From Flavivirga amylovorans (GTDB lineage Bacteria; Bacteroidota; Bacteroidia; Flavobacteriales; Flavobacteriaceae): 64,000 bases of DNA. Below, piece by piece: positions 17,471 to 27,467 of the stretch. Below the pieces are notes generated by a model. That model saw only the letters and a program-made list of their open reading frames with translations, ran no database searches and was not told where the DNA came from. Both the position numbers and the translations under genes were made by a program. The stretch's first letter is position 1. The number at the start of each line of letters is the position of its first letter. The stretch spans positions 383,533 to 447,532 of the forward strand of contig NZ_JAUOEM010000004.1 of NCBI RefSeq assembly GCF_030540875.1, given 5' to 3'.

Positions 17471-20083
17471 ATGAAGAAAAAATCAAAAAAAGAGACGCCT
17501 TTAATGAAACAATACAATGCGATTAAGGCAAAGTACCCAGATGCTTTATTGTTGTTTCGTGTTGGCGATTTTTACGAAACTTTTGGAGAAGATGCTGTTA
17601 AAACCGCGGGTATTTTAGGAATTATTCTAACCAAACGTGGTGCTGGTAGTGAAAGTGAAACCGAATTAGCAGGATTTCCACATCATTCCTTAAATACGTA
17701 TTTGCCTAAATTGGTTAAGGCTGGCGAACGTGTAGCTATTTGCGATCAGTTGGAAGACCCTAAGCAAACCAAAACAATTGTAAAACGTGGTGTAACAGAG
17801 TTGGTGACTCCTGGTGTTGCTTTAAATGATGAGGTTTTAGTCTCAAAATCAAATAATTTTTTGTGTTCGATTTATTTTGATAAAAAATACATAGGCATTT
17901 CGTTTTTAGATATTTCTACAGGAGAGTTTTTAACCTCACAAGGAAATGCGGAGTATATTGATAAGTTGTTGCAGAATTTCAGACCTAGTGAAGTTTTAGT
18001 CTCTAAGAAGAAACGTACCACGTTTAATGAAACGTTTGGAGACGATTTCCATACATTTTATATGGAAGATTGGATCTATCAAACGGATTATGCTCATGAA
18101 ACATTAATAAAACATTTCGATACTAAAACACTTAAAGGTTTTGGTATTGAAGATTTGTACGAAGGCATCATTGCATCGGGGTCTATTCTTCATTATTTAT
18201 CGGAAACGCAGCATAACAAACTACAACATATTACGTCTATTTCTAGAATAGCAGAAGACGAATATGTGTGGATGGATAAATTCACTATTAGGAACTTAGA
18301 ACTTTATAATTCGACTAATAATAATGCTGTTACCCTTTTAAATGTGATTGATAAAACCATTTCACCTATGGGCGGAAGGTTATTGAAACGGTGGTTGGCA
18401 TTGCCGTTAAAAAATGCTGAAAAGATTAAACAGCGTCATGAAGTCGTTAGTTTTTTAACTCATGAACATACGGTCCTTCAAGACATACAAAATCATATTA
18501 AACACATTGGTGATTTAGAGCGACTCATTTCTAAAATAGCAACGGGTAAGGTAAATCCGCGAGAAGTTATTCAGTTAAAAAATTCTTTAGAAGCTATTGT
18601 TCCTATAAAGTCGTTAGCATCGAATTGTGATAATGATTCACTTAAAACCATCGGTGATAACCTTCAAGGTTGTGACGTGCTTCGTGAAAAAATTAAAGAA
18701 ACACTTAATGAAGATGCTCCTGTAAATGTATTAAAAGGAAATAGTATTGCCCCTGGTTTCTCATCAGAATTAGATGAGTTGAGAGATTTATCAAAATCTG
18801 GGAAAGACTATTTGGATAATATGCTAGAGCGAGAAAGTGAACGCACAGGGATTACATCTCTTAAAATAGCCTCAAACAATGTATTTGGGTATTATATTGA
18901 AGTTCGTAATACGCATAAAGATAAGGTACCCGAAGACTGGATTAGAAAACAAACTTTAGTAAATGCAGAAAGGTATATTACTGAAGAGCTTAAAGAATAT
19001 GAAGCTAAAATATTAGGCGCCGAAGATAAAATTCAGGCCATCGAGCAACAGTTGTTTTCAGAATTGGTTACCTGGATGAGCCTATACATAAAAGTAGTAC
19101 AGCAAAATGCCTATTTAATAGGGCAATTAGATTGTTTATGCGGATTTGCTCAACTAGCTAAAGACAATAATTATATATACCCAGTTATTGACGATTCTTT
19201 TGATTTAGTGATAAAAGATGGCCGTCATCCTGTCATAGAAAAGCAATTGCCTATAGGTGAAGCCTATATTGCCAATGATGTGTTTTTAGATAGAACAGCC
19301 CAACAGATTATTATGATTACGGGGCCTAACATGTCTGGTAAGTCGGCTATTTTACGTCAAACAGCCTTAATTGTATTATTAGCTCAAATAGGTAGTTTTG
19401 TGCCTGCAAATGAGGCTCGTATTGGTTTAGTAGATAAGATTTTTACTAGAGTAGGAGCCAGTGATAATATATCTATGGGAGAATCGACCTTTATGGTAGA
19501 AATGAATGAGACCGCATCTATTCTTAATAATATATCAGATAGGAGTTTGGTGTTACTTGATGAAATAGGGCGTGGAACAAGTACGTATGATGGTATTTCA
19601 ATAGCTTGGGCAATTAGTGAATATTTACATGAACATCCAGCAAAATCTAAAACGTTATTTGCAACGCATTATCATGAATTAAATGAAATGACTGGAACGT
19701 TTGATCGTATTAAGAATTTCAATGTATCAGTTAAAGAATTAAAAGACAATGTACTTTTTTTAAGAAAGTTAGTAGAAGGAGGTAGTGAGCATAGTTTTGG
19801 TATTCATGTGGCTAAAATGGCTGGCATGCCACAACAAGTATTGCATCGTGCAAACAAGATTTTGAAGAAATTAGAAAAGTCTCATTCCAGTGAAGAATTA
19901 ACAGATAAGGTTAAATCTATTGAAGATGAGATGCAGCTAAGTTTTTTTAATTTAGATGATCCATTATTGGAGAATATTAAAGAAGAAATACTATGTACTG
20001 ATATTGATACACTTACACCTGTTGAAGCGCTTATGAAACTCAATGAAATTAAGCGAATGTTGGTCAAAAAAAAGCGGGCGTAA
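17471..20083 (+). CDS. mutS: DNA mismatch repair protein MutS
   Basis: 870 aa, normal for MutS. The N-terminal mismatch-reading Phe-x-Glu lies in [13 protein letters not shown] (about residues 33-45). Walker A GPNMSGKS is at about residues 618-625 and Walker [15 protein letters not shown] about 75 residues later. The dimerisation segment ends in a Glu-rich C-terminus. It recognises mismatches and recruits MutL through ATP-driven clamp formation. Monocistronic, followed by the tRNA pair. Confidence 0.97.
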   Translation: MKKKSKKETPLMKQYNAIKAKYPDALLLFRVGDFYETFGEDAVKTAGILGIILTKRGAGSESETELAGFPHHSLNTYLPKLVKAGERVAICDQLEDPKQTKTIVKRGVTELVTPGVALNDEVLVSKSNNFLCSIYFDKKYIGISFLDISTGEFLTSQGNAEYIDKLLQNFRPSEVLVSKKKRTTFNETFGDDFHTFYMEDWIYQTDYAHETLIKHFDTKTLKGFGIEDLYEGIIASGSILHYLSETQHNKLQHITSISRIAEDEYVWMDKFTIRNLELYNSTNNNAVTLLNVIDKTISPMGGRLLKRWLALPLKNAEKIKQRHEVVSFLTHEHTVLQDIQNHIKHIGDLERLISKIATGKVNPREVIQLKNSLEAIVPIKSLASNCDNDSLKTIGDNLQGCDVLREKIKETLNEDAPVNVLKGNSIAPGFSSELDELRDLSKSGKDYLDNMLERESERTGITSLKIASNNVFGYYIEVRNTHKDKVPEDWIRKQTLVNAERYITEELKEYEAKILGAEDKIQAIEQQLFSELVTWMSLYIKVVQQNAYLIGQLDCLCGFAQLAKDNNYIYPVIDDSFDLVIKDGRHPVIEKQLPIGEAYIANDVFLDRTAQQIIMITGPNMSGKSAILRQTALIVLLAQIGSFVPANEARIGLVDKIFTRVGASDNISMGESTFMVEMNETASILNNISDRSLVLLDEIGRGTSTYDGISIAWAISEYLHEHPAKSKTLFATHYHELNEMTGTFDRIKNFNVSVKELKDNVLFLRKLVEGGSEHSFGIHVAKMAGMPQQVLHRANKILKKLEKSHSSEELTDKVKSIEDEMQLSFFNLDDPLLENIKEEILCTDIDTLTPVEALMKLNEIKRMLVKKKRA

Positions 20084-20112
20084 AATAAAATAAATTTATT
20101 TTACTAAAAGGC

Positions 20113-20142
20113 TTTGCAATTAATAGAAATATTTTAAATTTG
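20113..20142 (+). promoter_or_regulatory. promoter of the tRNA-Gly/tRNA-Leu operon
   Basis: TTTG (20113-20116), 18-bp spacer, TAAATTTG (20135-20142). An excellent match to the Bacteroidota consensus, about 60 bp upstream of tRNA-Gly. Confidence 0.75.
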
Positions 20143-20202
20143 CATCCGCAATCACGATATTGCATCGCCTGCTTAACGTAGGTAAGTTCATTAAAAATGA
20201 CT

Positions 20203-20274
20203 GCGAAAGTAGCTCAGGGGTAGAGCATCACCTTGCCAAGGTGGGGGTCGCGGGTTCAAATCCCGTCTTTCGCT
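20203..20274 (+). tRNA. tRNA-Gly (GCC)
   Basis: Cloverleaf reads clearly: acceptor GCGAAAG with CTTTCGC, anticodon arm CACCTTGCCAAGGTG with anticodon GCC, T-arm GCGGGTTCAAATCCCGT. The CCA end is not encoded. First gene of a two-tRNA operon. Confidence 0.97.
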
Positions 20275-20300
20275 CTGATACTTTCTTAAAATATACCAAT

Positions 20301-20384
20301 GCTGAAGTGGTGGAATTGGTAGACACGTTGGACTTAAAATCCAATGTCCATTAGGACGTACGGGTTCAAGTCCCGTCTTCAGTA
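20301..20384 (+). tRNA. tRNA-Leu (UAA)
   Basis: Class II tRNA: acceptor GCTGAAG with CTTCAGT (terminal G-U pair) and discriminator A; anticodon stem TTGGA/TCCAA with loop CTTAAAA, anticodon TAA; a long variable arm (TGTCCATTAGGACGTA) and T-arm with GGTTCAAGTCC. It lies 26 bp after tRNA-Gly. Confidence 0.97.
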
Positions 20385-20386
20385 CT

Positions 20387-20423
20387 AAAGCCTTTACAAG
20401 ATTTCTTGTAAAGGCTTTTTTTA
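20387..20423 (+). terminator. terminator of the tRNA operon
   Basis: AAAGCCTTTACAAG pairs with CTTGTAAAGGCTTT around a 4-nt loop, followed by a T-run. It starts three bases after tRNA-Leu. Confidence 0.9.
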
Positions 20424-20494
20424 TTCCCCAGATATAATAAATTCTCTTAAAATTTAAAAAAACAAAACGGATCATATCTTTGGATGAAAACGTC

Positions 20495-20850
20495 ATGTTC
20501 AAAGGCCATTGTTTTCCTAAATCAATTATTGCTCTGGTGGTATATTTTTAAATTTAGATTTGGACTAAGTTGTCGAGCAATTGACAAACAGGGAAATACC
20601 ATCGATTTCCTTCTAACCAGAAGAAAGAGAGTGAGTACCCAATCCTTTCTTATTAAAGCTATTGAGAATAATGGCAAACCTGAATTAATTAATATTGGAT
20701 AAGAGTGGTTCGAACAAACACGCTATTAGAATCTACAATAAGGGATCTTTTTCATGATTCAGATAAGACAGTGTAAACAAGAAAACTATTGCTATTCATT
20801 ATGTTAGACTCAGGTCTAATAGATGCGACAGAACCACAAAAGTGGGTTTA
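20495..20850 (+). pseudogene. decayed IS6-family transposase remnant
   Basis: Starts as MFKGHCFPKSIIALVVYF, the N-terminus of IS6-type transposases. An extra T near 20549 shifts the frame to KFRFGLSCR, which runs directly into AIDKQGNTIDFLLTRRKR, a DDE-core segment. In intact members these are about 50-60 residues apart, so an internal deletion has removed part of the core including the first catalytic Asp. A further frameshift near 20700 separates ELINI from DKSGSNKHAIRIYNK, and weaker traces (IRQCK, GFKTSG) continue to about 20850. Not functional. It lies between the tRNA terminator and PUL 1. Confidence 0.8.
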
Positions 20851-20871
20851 AGACCTCTGGTTTATAATCTT

Positions 20872-21732
20872 TTACCTCTTTATTTGATTGATATAATTAG
20901 TTCTAAATTGTTTTGGAGATACACCATGCTTTTTTTTGAAGGATCTGTTGAAGTTTGATAACGTGGTAAATCCAGTCATATATGAAATTTCACTAATAGG
21001 ACTGTTTGTTTCAGATAAAAGATTAGTAACTATACTTAGCCTATGCTCAAGTAAGTATTTTATAAAACTCTGACCTGTTCTTTTTTTGAAATAATGACTA
21101 AAAGCAGACTCAGACATATTAATCATTTCTGCTAATGTTGAAAGCTTAATTTGCTTGTGGTAATTGTTCTCAATATACTTGGTAACTATAGTAATTCGCC
21201 TGCTTTCACTTTTCTGATTGAGGTTATTACCAGCAGCACTACTTAATATTTTTTTATCCTCAGATTTAGATAAATCATGTAAAATTTCTAAAAATAAAAG
21301 AAAAGAGCCAAAATGATCAGTATCCTTTAGTTTTGATATTTTTTTTACAATTTTAGTTTTTGTTGGATTCTGGATAGAGATCCCTCTTTTAGATAATTCT
21401 AATAATGCCCTTATATCTTTAAATATCTTATAATCAAGAATTTTTGGAGGTAAGAATTGTTCTTGAAATTGAATTGTTGTAACATTTGCATTGCTAACTT
21501 CTTCATCAGATTTCCAGATGTGTTTTAAATCTGGGCCTAATAATGTTAGATCGACAGATTCGCATTTTTCTATAGCATCGCCTACTACTTTTTTTCCTTT
21601 AAAATTGGTGATTAAATTTAATTCAAACTCATTATGGTAATGAATAGAATAGTCGAATTTTGCATTTTTATGCCTTAATATAACAAATGGAGCGCTTGAT
21701 TTTAAAGGTGTTATCTCTTTAATAGTTTTCAT
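20872..21732 (-). CDS. AraC-family transcriptional regulator of PUL 1
   Basis: 286 aa. N-terminal cupin-like sensor (DYSIHYHNEFELNLI) and C-terminal double helix-turn-helix (IKLSTLAEMINMSESAFSHY, then ISEISYMTGFTTLSNFNRSF and GVSPKQFR). Cytoplasmic one-component regulator. It is divergent from the SusC gene at 21945, which is the usual position for a PUL activator responding to a sugar released from the glycan. Resembles the regulator at 49145-50020 in layout. Confidence 0.9.
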   Translation of the reverse strand: MKTIKEITPLKSSAPFVILRHKNAKFDYSIHYHNEFELNLITNFKGKKVVGDAIEKCESVDLTLLGPDLKHIWKSDEEVSNANVTTIQFQEQFLPPKILDYKIFKDIRALLELSKRGISIQNPTKTKIVKKISKLKDTDHFGSFLLFLEILHDLSKSEDKKILSSAAGNNLNQKSESRRITIVTKYIENNYHKQIKLSTLAEMINMSESAFSHYFKKRTGQSFIKYLLEHRLSIVTNLLSETNSPISEISYMTGFTTLSNFNRSFKKKHGVSPKQFRTNYINQIKR

Positions 21733-21944
21733 AATAAAGGATGCTTTTTTGGGGAATTAATAGTAATGTAAACTGTAAAACTAATAAATATAATTTTAAT
21801 TGATTATTTTTTAAATATTTGATAATGCTTAGGATTTTTGAAAATGAATAAATTCAATATAAGCATAGTTTTAGGTTGAAAAGAGTCATTCTTTACTATT
21901 CAAGTGATCTAATTTTGCTTTAGATAAATTTTATACCCTAATCA
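21733..21944. promoter_or_regulatory. divergent regulatory region of PUL 1
   Basis: 212 bp between the AraC and SusC starts. TAATTTTG at 21910-21917 matches the -7 consensus for susC, but no TTG occurs at the right distance upstream, which fits an activator-dependent promoter. ATGCTTA and TAAGCAT form a short inverted repeat (about 21825-21868) that could be an operator. Confidence 0.45.
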
Positions 21945-24900
21945 ATGAAAAAATTAAAGAACAAATCATTTGTAATATTTCTATTACTCAGTCTATATGC
22001 TAGTTTTTCTTTTGCCCAAAAAATAAAGGTATCAGGAACAGTTATGAGCGAATTGGGTTACTCCGTCCCTGGAACTTCAATTGTTGAAAAAAATACTCCA
22101 AATGGAGTATCCACAGATTTTGATGGATCTTTTTCTTTACATGTAAACGATAACGCTACTTTAGTAATCTCTTCAATGGGTTATAAAACTGTAGAAATAC
22201 CAATTTTAGGTAAATCAACTTTTAATATTGTCTTGTCAGAAGATATTTCGCAGTTAGATGAAATTGTTATTATAGGTTATCAAACGGTTAAAAAGAGCGA
22301 TGTTACAGGCGCTGTTAGTAAGATTAACACTGAAGACCTGTCAGAAATACCTGCGAACTCAGTAGAAGAGTTGTTAATAGGTCGTGTCTCAGGTTTAGTC
22401 ATTGGGAATCCTTCAGATGACCCTGGAGCTGGGTTAAATGTTAGAATACGTGGAGCAAGTTCGTTTACTGCTACAACACCTTTAATAGTAGTTGATGGAT
22501 TTCCTCTTGGTGACGCTGGTAATTTAAAACAAATTAATCCTGCAGATATTGTCTCTGTTGAAGTACTAAAAGATGCTTCTGCTGCTGCAATATATGGTTC
22601 CAGAGGAGCTAACGGTGTTATATTAGTAACCACAAGAAGAGGTAAGGAAGGTAAAATGGTCGTTGATTTTACAGCAAATGCTACTTTTAGTGATTTTGCT
22701 ACAGAATTTGACATATATAAAAATCCAGTAAATCTTGCTGTGTTAACAGATGAAGGCCGAGTAAATTCTGGTTTGCTTCCTATATATATAGGAGGAGAAG
22801 ATGTTAATGGGACTTATTTTCCATCTATCTCAGAAATAAGAGAAGGATACCCAACCACAGATTATGTTGATTATGTTTTTAGAACCACATTGAATAATAA
22901 TTATAACGTAAGTATTTATGGAGGAACAGAAAAAACAAAATATAATTTTGGATTAAACTTCAATACACAAGATGGTGTTGTAAGAGATAATGATTTATCC
23001 AAAGTAACGGTTAGTTTTGGAATAGATCAAAAACTCACAGATAAGGTTAGTCTCTCTACTAATATGAATTTTTCTAGAGGGGAGAGAAGTGATAACGGTG
23101 GGATTTCTTTTGACCGAAATATATTGTTTCCTATTTATGATGAGGATGGTAATTTTTTCAAAGCTAATGATAATGATTTTTTCAACCCAGCTGCACTTAC
23201 AGAGTTGAGGATTAATGAAACGACAACATTAGATTTAATTTCTTCATCTATATTTTTATGGGAAATAAACGAGAATTTAAAGTTTAAATCTCAATTTAAC
23301 TATAGTTTAGGTTCGTCATTTCAAGAACGATATTTTCCTGATACATATACGCAATTAGGTTTTGAAGGAAAAGGAGTGGCTTTTAATGACAATTTCCAAA
23401 ATCAACGCGTTGTGGCAGATGCATATTTTACTTATAATAAGGTGTTTGCAGAAAAACACGCCTTGACTTTACTTGCTGGTTATTCCAGTGAATATTTTGA
23501 GGTTAGAACATCGCAACTAAGATCTCAAGGATTTATAAATGGTTCTTTAGGTGCTGGAAACTTAAGTTTAGGTAATGAGCAACGTACTTCTAATAATTTT
23601 ATAGAAACAGCTTTATCTTCTGCAATCTCAAGGGTAAATTATACTTTTAAAGAAAAAGTATTACTTACGTTTACAGGTCGTTTAGATGGTTCTTCAAATT
23701 TTGGATCAAATAATAAGTATGCATTTTTCCCATCGGGAGCCATAAGTTGGAAAATGCAAAAAGAGCCTTTTATTGAAGATGGTGCACCATTTATAGATCA
23801 ATTAAAACCAAGATTAAGTTATGGAATTGTAGGTAACCAAGCAATAGGCCCATTTGAAACATTAAACAGATTAGGAAATGGACGTTATTTTACAAATGGT
23901 GGTTTTGTAACAACAATAGGACCAAACATTATCTCGAATAATGGCATCTTTATAGAATCAAGAGGTTTAGGTAATCCAGACTTAAAGTGGGAAACAACAA
24001 AAGTTCTTAACGCAGGACTTGATTTCTCTGCATTTAATCATCGCTTAGATTTTTCTTTTGACTTTTATAATAAACTTACTGATGATTTACTTGTAGATAG
24101 TGCATTGCCTCCAACTTCAGGTTTTGATTTTTTAAGAATTAATGCAGGTGAAATAGAAAATCAGGGTATTGAATTGAGTTTGAATTATGACGTTATAAGA
24201 AAAGAAGATTTTAAAATTTCTGCAGGCATTATATTCAATAAAAATGAAAATAAAGTAATAAGCTTAGGTTCTCCAGAAAGTACAAGAGTTTTAACGGACG
24301 ATTTTGGCAATCAATTTAGATTTACTGGTACTAATTTTAGAGATCAATATAGATCAAGGATTAATGTTTTTGCTATAGATCAACCTATAAATGTATTTTA
24401 TGGGGCAGTAGTTAGAGGGATTATTCAAAGCGAAGAAGAAGGTTTATTTAATGGTTTTACAGGAGCAGCTGCTCAACCTGGAGAATTCTTGTATGAAGAC
24501 ATAAATGGAGATGGTCAAATAGATCCTTTTGGAGCAGATAGAACTATAATAGGAGATCCGAATCCTGATTTTACAGCTAGTTTAACTTTCGATATGTCTT
24601 ATAAAAACTGGGAATTAACAGCTTTGTTTAATGGATCATTTGGAGGTGATGTCGCAAACATTAATAAATATAGTACAGGAGCTGGTGGCGGACAAACAAG
24701 TAATCTTTTACAAAGATGGTCAACAGATAACCGTTCAACAGCATTTCCTTCTTTAAGAGAGAATAGAAACGTCGCATTTTCAGATTGGTGGATCGAAGAC
24801 GGAAGCTTTGTTAGGATTCAAAATGTTCGATTAGGGTATAATTTGCCTGTTAAAGGTATTAAAGCAATCAATAAGGCCAAGGTTTATTTTAGTGGAGATA

Positions 24901-25019
24901 ATTTATACAATTTCACTAACTACAATGGTATTGATCCTGAAGTTAATTTACAAGGGACTGACCAAAATAGAGTGCCAAGATTAAGACGATTAACATTAGG
25001 TGTAGATATAACATTTTAG
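21945..25019 (+). CDS. SusC/RagA-type TonB-dependent outer-membrane transporter
   Basis: 1024 aa. Signal peptide (LLSLYASFSFAQ), carboxypeptidase-regulatory-like domain (VSGTVMSELGYSVPGTSIVE, about residues 28-110), TonB plug (VSGLVIGNPSDDPGAG, LNVRIRGASSFTA, LIVVDGFPLGDAG, VLKDASAAAIYGSRGANGVI), then the 22-strand barrel ending in the terminal phenylalanine (LGVDITF). It imports oligosaccharides across the outer membrane with its SusD partner, starting 11 bp downstream. First gene of the PUL 1 operon. Confidence 0.95.
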   Translation: MKKLKNKSFVIFLLLSLYASFSFAQKIKVSGTVMSELGYSVPGTSIVEKNTPNGVSTDFDGSFSLHVNDNATLVISSMGYKTVEIPILGKSTFNIVLSEDISQLDEIVIIGYQTVKKSDVTGAVSKINTEDLSEIPANSVEELLIGRVSGLVIGNPSDDPGAGLNVRIRGASSFTATTPLIVVDGFPLGDAGNLKQINPADIVSVEVLKDASAAAIYGSRGANGVILVTTRRGKEGKMVVDFTANATFSDFATEFDIYKNPVNLAVLTDEGRVNSGLLPIYIGGEDVNGTYFPSISEIREGYPTTDYVDYVFRTTLNNNYNVSIYGGTEKTKYNFGLNFNTQDGVVRDNDLSKVTVSFGIDQKLTDKVSLSTNMNFSRGERSDNGGISFDRNILFPIYDEDGNFFKANDNDFFNPAALTELRINETTTLDLISSSIFLWEINENLKFKSQFNYSLGSSFQERYFPDTYTQLGFEGKGVAFNDNFQNQRVVADAYFTYNKVFAEKHALTLLAGYSSEYFEVRTSQLRSQGFINGSLGAGNLSLGNEQRTSNNFIETALSSAISRVNYTFKEKVLLTFTGRLDGSSNFGSNNKYAFFPSGAISWKMQKEPFIEDGAPFIDQLKPRLSYGIVGNQAIGPFETLNRLGNGRYFTNGGFVTTIGPNIISNNGIFIESRGLGNPDLKWETTKVLNAGLDFSAFNHRLDFSFDFYNKLTDDLLVDSALPPTSGFDFLRINAGEIENQGIELSLNYDVIRKEDFKISAGIIFNKNENKVISLGSPESTRVLTDDFGNQFRFTGTNFRDQYRSRINVFAIDQPINVFYGAVVRGIIQSEEEGLFNGFTGAAAQPGEFLYEDINGDGQIDPFGADRTIIGDPNPDFTASLTFDMSYKNWELTALFNGSFGGDVANINKYSTGAGGGQTSNLLQRWSTDNRSTAFPSLRENRNVAFSDWWIEDGSFVRIQNVRLGYNLPVKGIKAINKAKVYFSGDNLYNFTNYNGIDPEVNLQGTDQNRVPRLRRLTLGVDITF

Positions 25020-25029
25020 AAAATTAATT

Positions 25030-26499
25030 ATGAAAAATATATATATAGCAATATTCGCATTCGTGTTGGTTTCATGTTCTTTAGATCCAGAACCAACAAC
25101 TTTTTTGTCAGATTCTAACTTTTATAATACAGCAGAAGAAGCAAATTCAGCGGTACTACATAGTTATCAGACAATGACTTTTTTGGATTATTTAAGACCT
25201 TATTTGAATATTCCAACAACAGCGTCAGAAGAAACATTTCCAAAAGAAGGAGAAGGTTTAAATATAGACCAATTTGAAATCTTTAACGTCGATGATAAAA
25301 ACCAGAATTTAGAACAGTTCTTTAGACTGTCTTATATTGGATTAAATAGAGCCAATACAGTTATTGAAAAGACTGAAGAAGTTAGTTATAACAAAGATTT
25401 AGGAAATAAATTTCAAGGAGAAGGCCTATTCCTAAGGTCTTGGCATCATTTTATGCTTGTAAGGTTATTTGGTGAAGTGCCATTAAAAACAAGTGCAGTA
25501 GATGAGTTGAGTGAAGTATTTGGCGCTGAAAATGCTTCTATAGAATCTATTTATAATACAATAATATCAGATTTAAATACCGCCATAGACTTACTTCCAA
25601 TAGAGCGAGTGGGAGGAAGAGCAGATAAAGTTGCAGCACAGGCACTGCTTTCAAAAGTATACATCACAATGGCGTCAGCAAAAAGTACAGGAAGTCCAAG
25701 ATATGAATGGGTTTCTAGTGCCGATACGTATTATAATTTAGCATCTCAAACAGCTTCAGAGGTCATCAATAACCAATCGGTTTATACATTCGATCCAGAT
25801 TTAATTCATATTTATGATGTGTCGACTCCTGAAGCATTTAACGGTCCAGAGCATATCTTTTTTATACCTCAAGATAGAAGTGGATTAATTGAAGGAGAAT
25901 TTTCAAAACTATCAAAATTCTTTATTCCGGCAAATGCACCTAGTTCCTCTTTCTTACCAGATGGAACAGCCACACATGGAGGGTTTGGAGTATATGTTAC
26001 AGAACTTCCTTTTTTATCATCTTTTAATACTAATGATAGAAGAAGAAATGAATTAGTAATTGATGAACTACATGACGCAAGTGGGAATATCCGGTGGACA
26101 CCATCAGGAGGAGAGTCTCAGCCTTTTTCTAGAAAATACATCGACCCAGAATTTATTGGAGATAATACAAGTACACATCCATTTTTATTAAGGTACTCAG
26201 ATATTCTTTTAATCTATGCAGAAGCACAAGGGCCAACAACCGAAGGTTATAATGCAGTTAATAGAGTTAGGAATAGAGCTGGCTTAGTTGATTTATTACC
26301 AGGATTGTCTGTAGCAGATTTTAGAGACAAAATTATAGAAGAACGTTCTTTTGAATTAGCTTTTGAAGGTCATAGACTATATGATTTAAGAAGAACAAAT
26401 AAAATACAATCCGTCCTAACTGGTGTTTATGGGAAAACAATCACAAATAGCGCTTATTTTTTCCCAATCCCAGCAATTGAAGGCGAGTTAAATAACTAA
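25030..26499 (+). CDS. SusD/RagB glycan-binding lipoprotein
   Basis: 489 aa. Lipoprotein signal ending VSCSLDPEP, so anchored to the outer membrane. SusD-type TPR-like helices and the C-terminal RagB/SusD signature are visible (YSDILLIYAEAQGP, AVNRVRNRAGL, IIEERSFELAFEGHRLYDLRR). It caps the SusC barrel and binds the glycan. The 10-bp spacing to SusC implies co-transcription. Confidence 0.94.
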   Translation: MKNIYIAIFAFVLVSCSLDPEPTTFLSDSNFYNTAEEANSAVLHSYQTMTFLDYLRPYLNIPTTASEETFPKEGEGLNIDQFEIFNVDDKNQNLEQFFRLSYIGLNRANTVIEKTEEVSYNKDLGNKFQGEGLFLRSWHHFMLVRLFGEVPLKTSAVDELSEVFGAENASIESIYNTIISDLNTAIDLLPIERVGGRADKVAAQALLSKVYITMASAKSTGSPRYEWVSSADTYYNLASQTASEVINNQSVYTFDPDLIHIYDVSTPEAFNGPEHIFFIPQDRSGLIEGEFSKLSKFFIPANAPSSSFLPDGTATHGGFGVYVTELPFLSSFNTNDRRRNELVIDELHDASGNIRWTPSGGESQPFSRKYIDPEFIGDNTSTHPFLLRYSDILLIYAEAQGPTTEGYNAVNRVRNRAGLVDLLPGLSVADFRDKIIEERSFELAFEGHRLYDLRRTNKIQSVLTGVYGKTITNSAYFFPIPAIEGELNN

Positions 26500-26511
26500 A
26501 AAAAGAGAATT

Positions 26512-27459
26512 ATGAAAAATCAAATTTTAAAATTAGTACTTTTTATTTTCGTTGCGACTTCTGTTATATCATGTCAAGATGATCCTTTAGAGGGTGTTGT
26601 AAGTAATGATAGGCAATTTTTATCTTTTAAGATTGATGGACAAGTAGGACCAGCAATAATAAAACCAGAAGGAGAAGGTTCAGGAACCATAGAGTTATTT
26701 GCTTTTGGAGAAGATATAGACTTAAGTAGTATTACACCAAAATTTGAAGTATCTGAAAAAGCAACAGTTTCTCCACAAAAAGGAGAGGCAGTAAATTTTG
26801 ATAATGGAGGTTCGCATACTTTTCAAATTGTTTCAGAGACTGGTAAAATTAGGGAATGGACTGTGAAGATTAGTATATACGAGCCTATTTTAGATGGTGA
26901 GTGGAAGATACGTTCATTTCTATACGATTGGCATATAGGCTTAAATAATGACTGGGGTTGGGGTGTTTTTGGAGCCTATGATGTTGCAACAAGTTCTTAT
27001 GATCCTGCCAATTATGTGCCAGAAGTACTAGCAAAAGATTTTCCTGATGCAGCTTTCGAAGAAGACAATACTATTGAATTTAAAACTGTTTTAATTAATG
27101 AAAAAGGGAATCCTGAAGGAACCTTTTCTTATGAAGCAGGAGACGATAATAGCTTTTCTTCCTTTGTATTAAATCCAGATCATCAAGGAAATGCAAGAGA
27201 CTATTCGCACAGGTTCAGGAAAATGCCAAAAGGAAATGGTGTTTGGGAATTTAATGAGCTTGGAAACGTAATAACTCTCTGGGAAGGTAACAAAAATGGA
27301 CCTAGCGTAAAGGGTAATGTAACAGTTGATGCACAAGGCAATATTAGTATAGCTTTTGATATTTGGGAAAATTCCTTTACATGGGATCATTGGGATGCAG
27401 AATCTCACATACAAAACGCCTATACAATTTATTACAATTTTGAATTAGATAATATATAA
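26512..27459 (+). CDS. surface lipoprotein, putative glycan-binding protein (DUF5018-like N-terminus)
   Basis: 315 aa. Lipobox ISCQDDP. Residues about 30-125 look like the DUF5018/Ig-like domain found in PUL lipoproteins (QFLSFKIDGQVGPAIIKPE, ITPKFEVSEKATVSPQKGEA, REWTVKISIYEP). The C-terminal 190 residues are aromatic-rich and beta-like (DWHIGLNNDWGWGVFGAYD), consistent with a carbohydrate-binding or lipocalin-like fold. By position directly after SusD it is probably a surface glycan-binding protein. No catalytic motif. Confidence 0.75.
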   Translation: MKNQILKLVLFIFVATSVISCQDDPLEGVVSNDRQFLSFKIDGQVGPAIIKPEGEGSGTIELFAFGEDIDLSSITPKFEVSEKATVSPQKGEAVNFDNGGSHTFQIVSETGKIREWTVKISIYEPILDGEWKIRSFLYDWHIGLNNDWGWGVFGAYDVATSSYDPANYVPEVLAKDFPDAAFEEDNTIEFKTVLINEKGNPEGTFSYEAGDDNSFSSFVLNPDHQGNARDYSHRFRKMPKGNGVWEFNELGNVITLWEGNKNGPSVKGNVTVDAQGNISIAFDIWENSFTWDHWDAESHIQNAYTIYYNFELDNI

Positions 27460-27467
27460 TTAAAGAG

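Noticed and set aside
20191-20502. Minus-strand open frame of 103 codons
   Set aside because: It runs antisense through both tRNA genes and the terminator.
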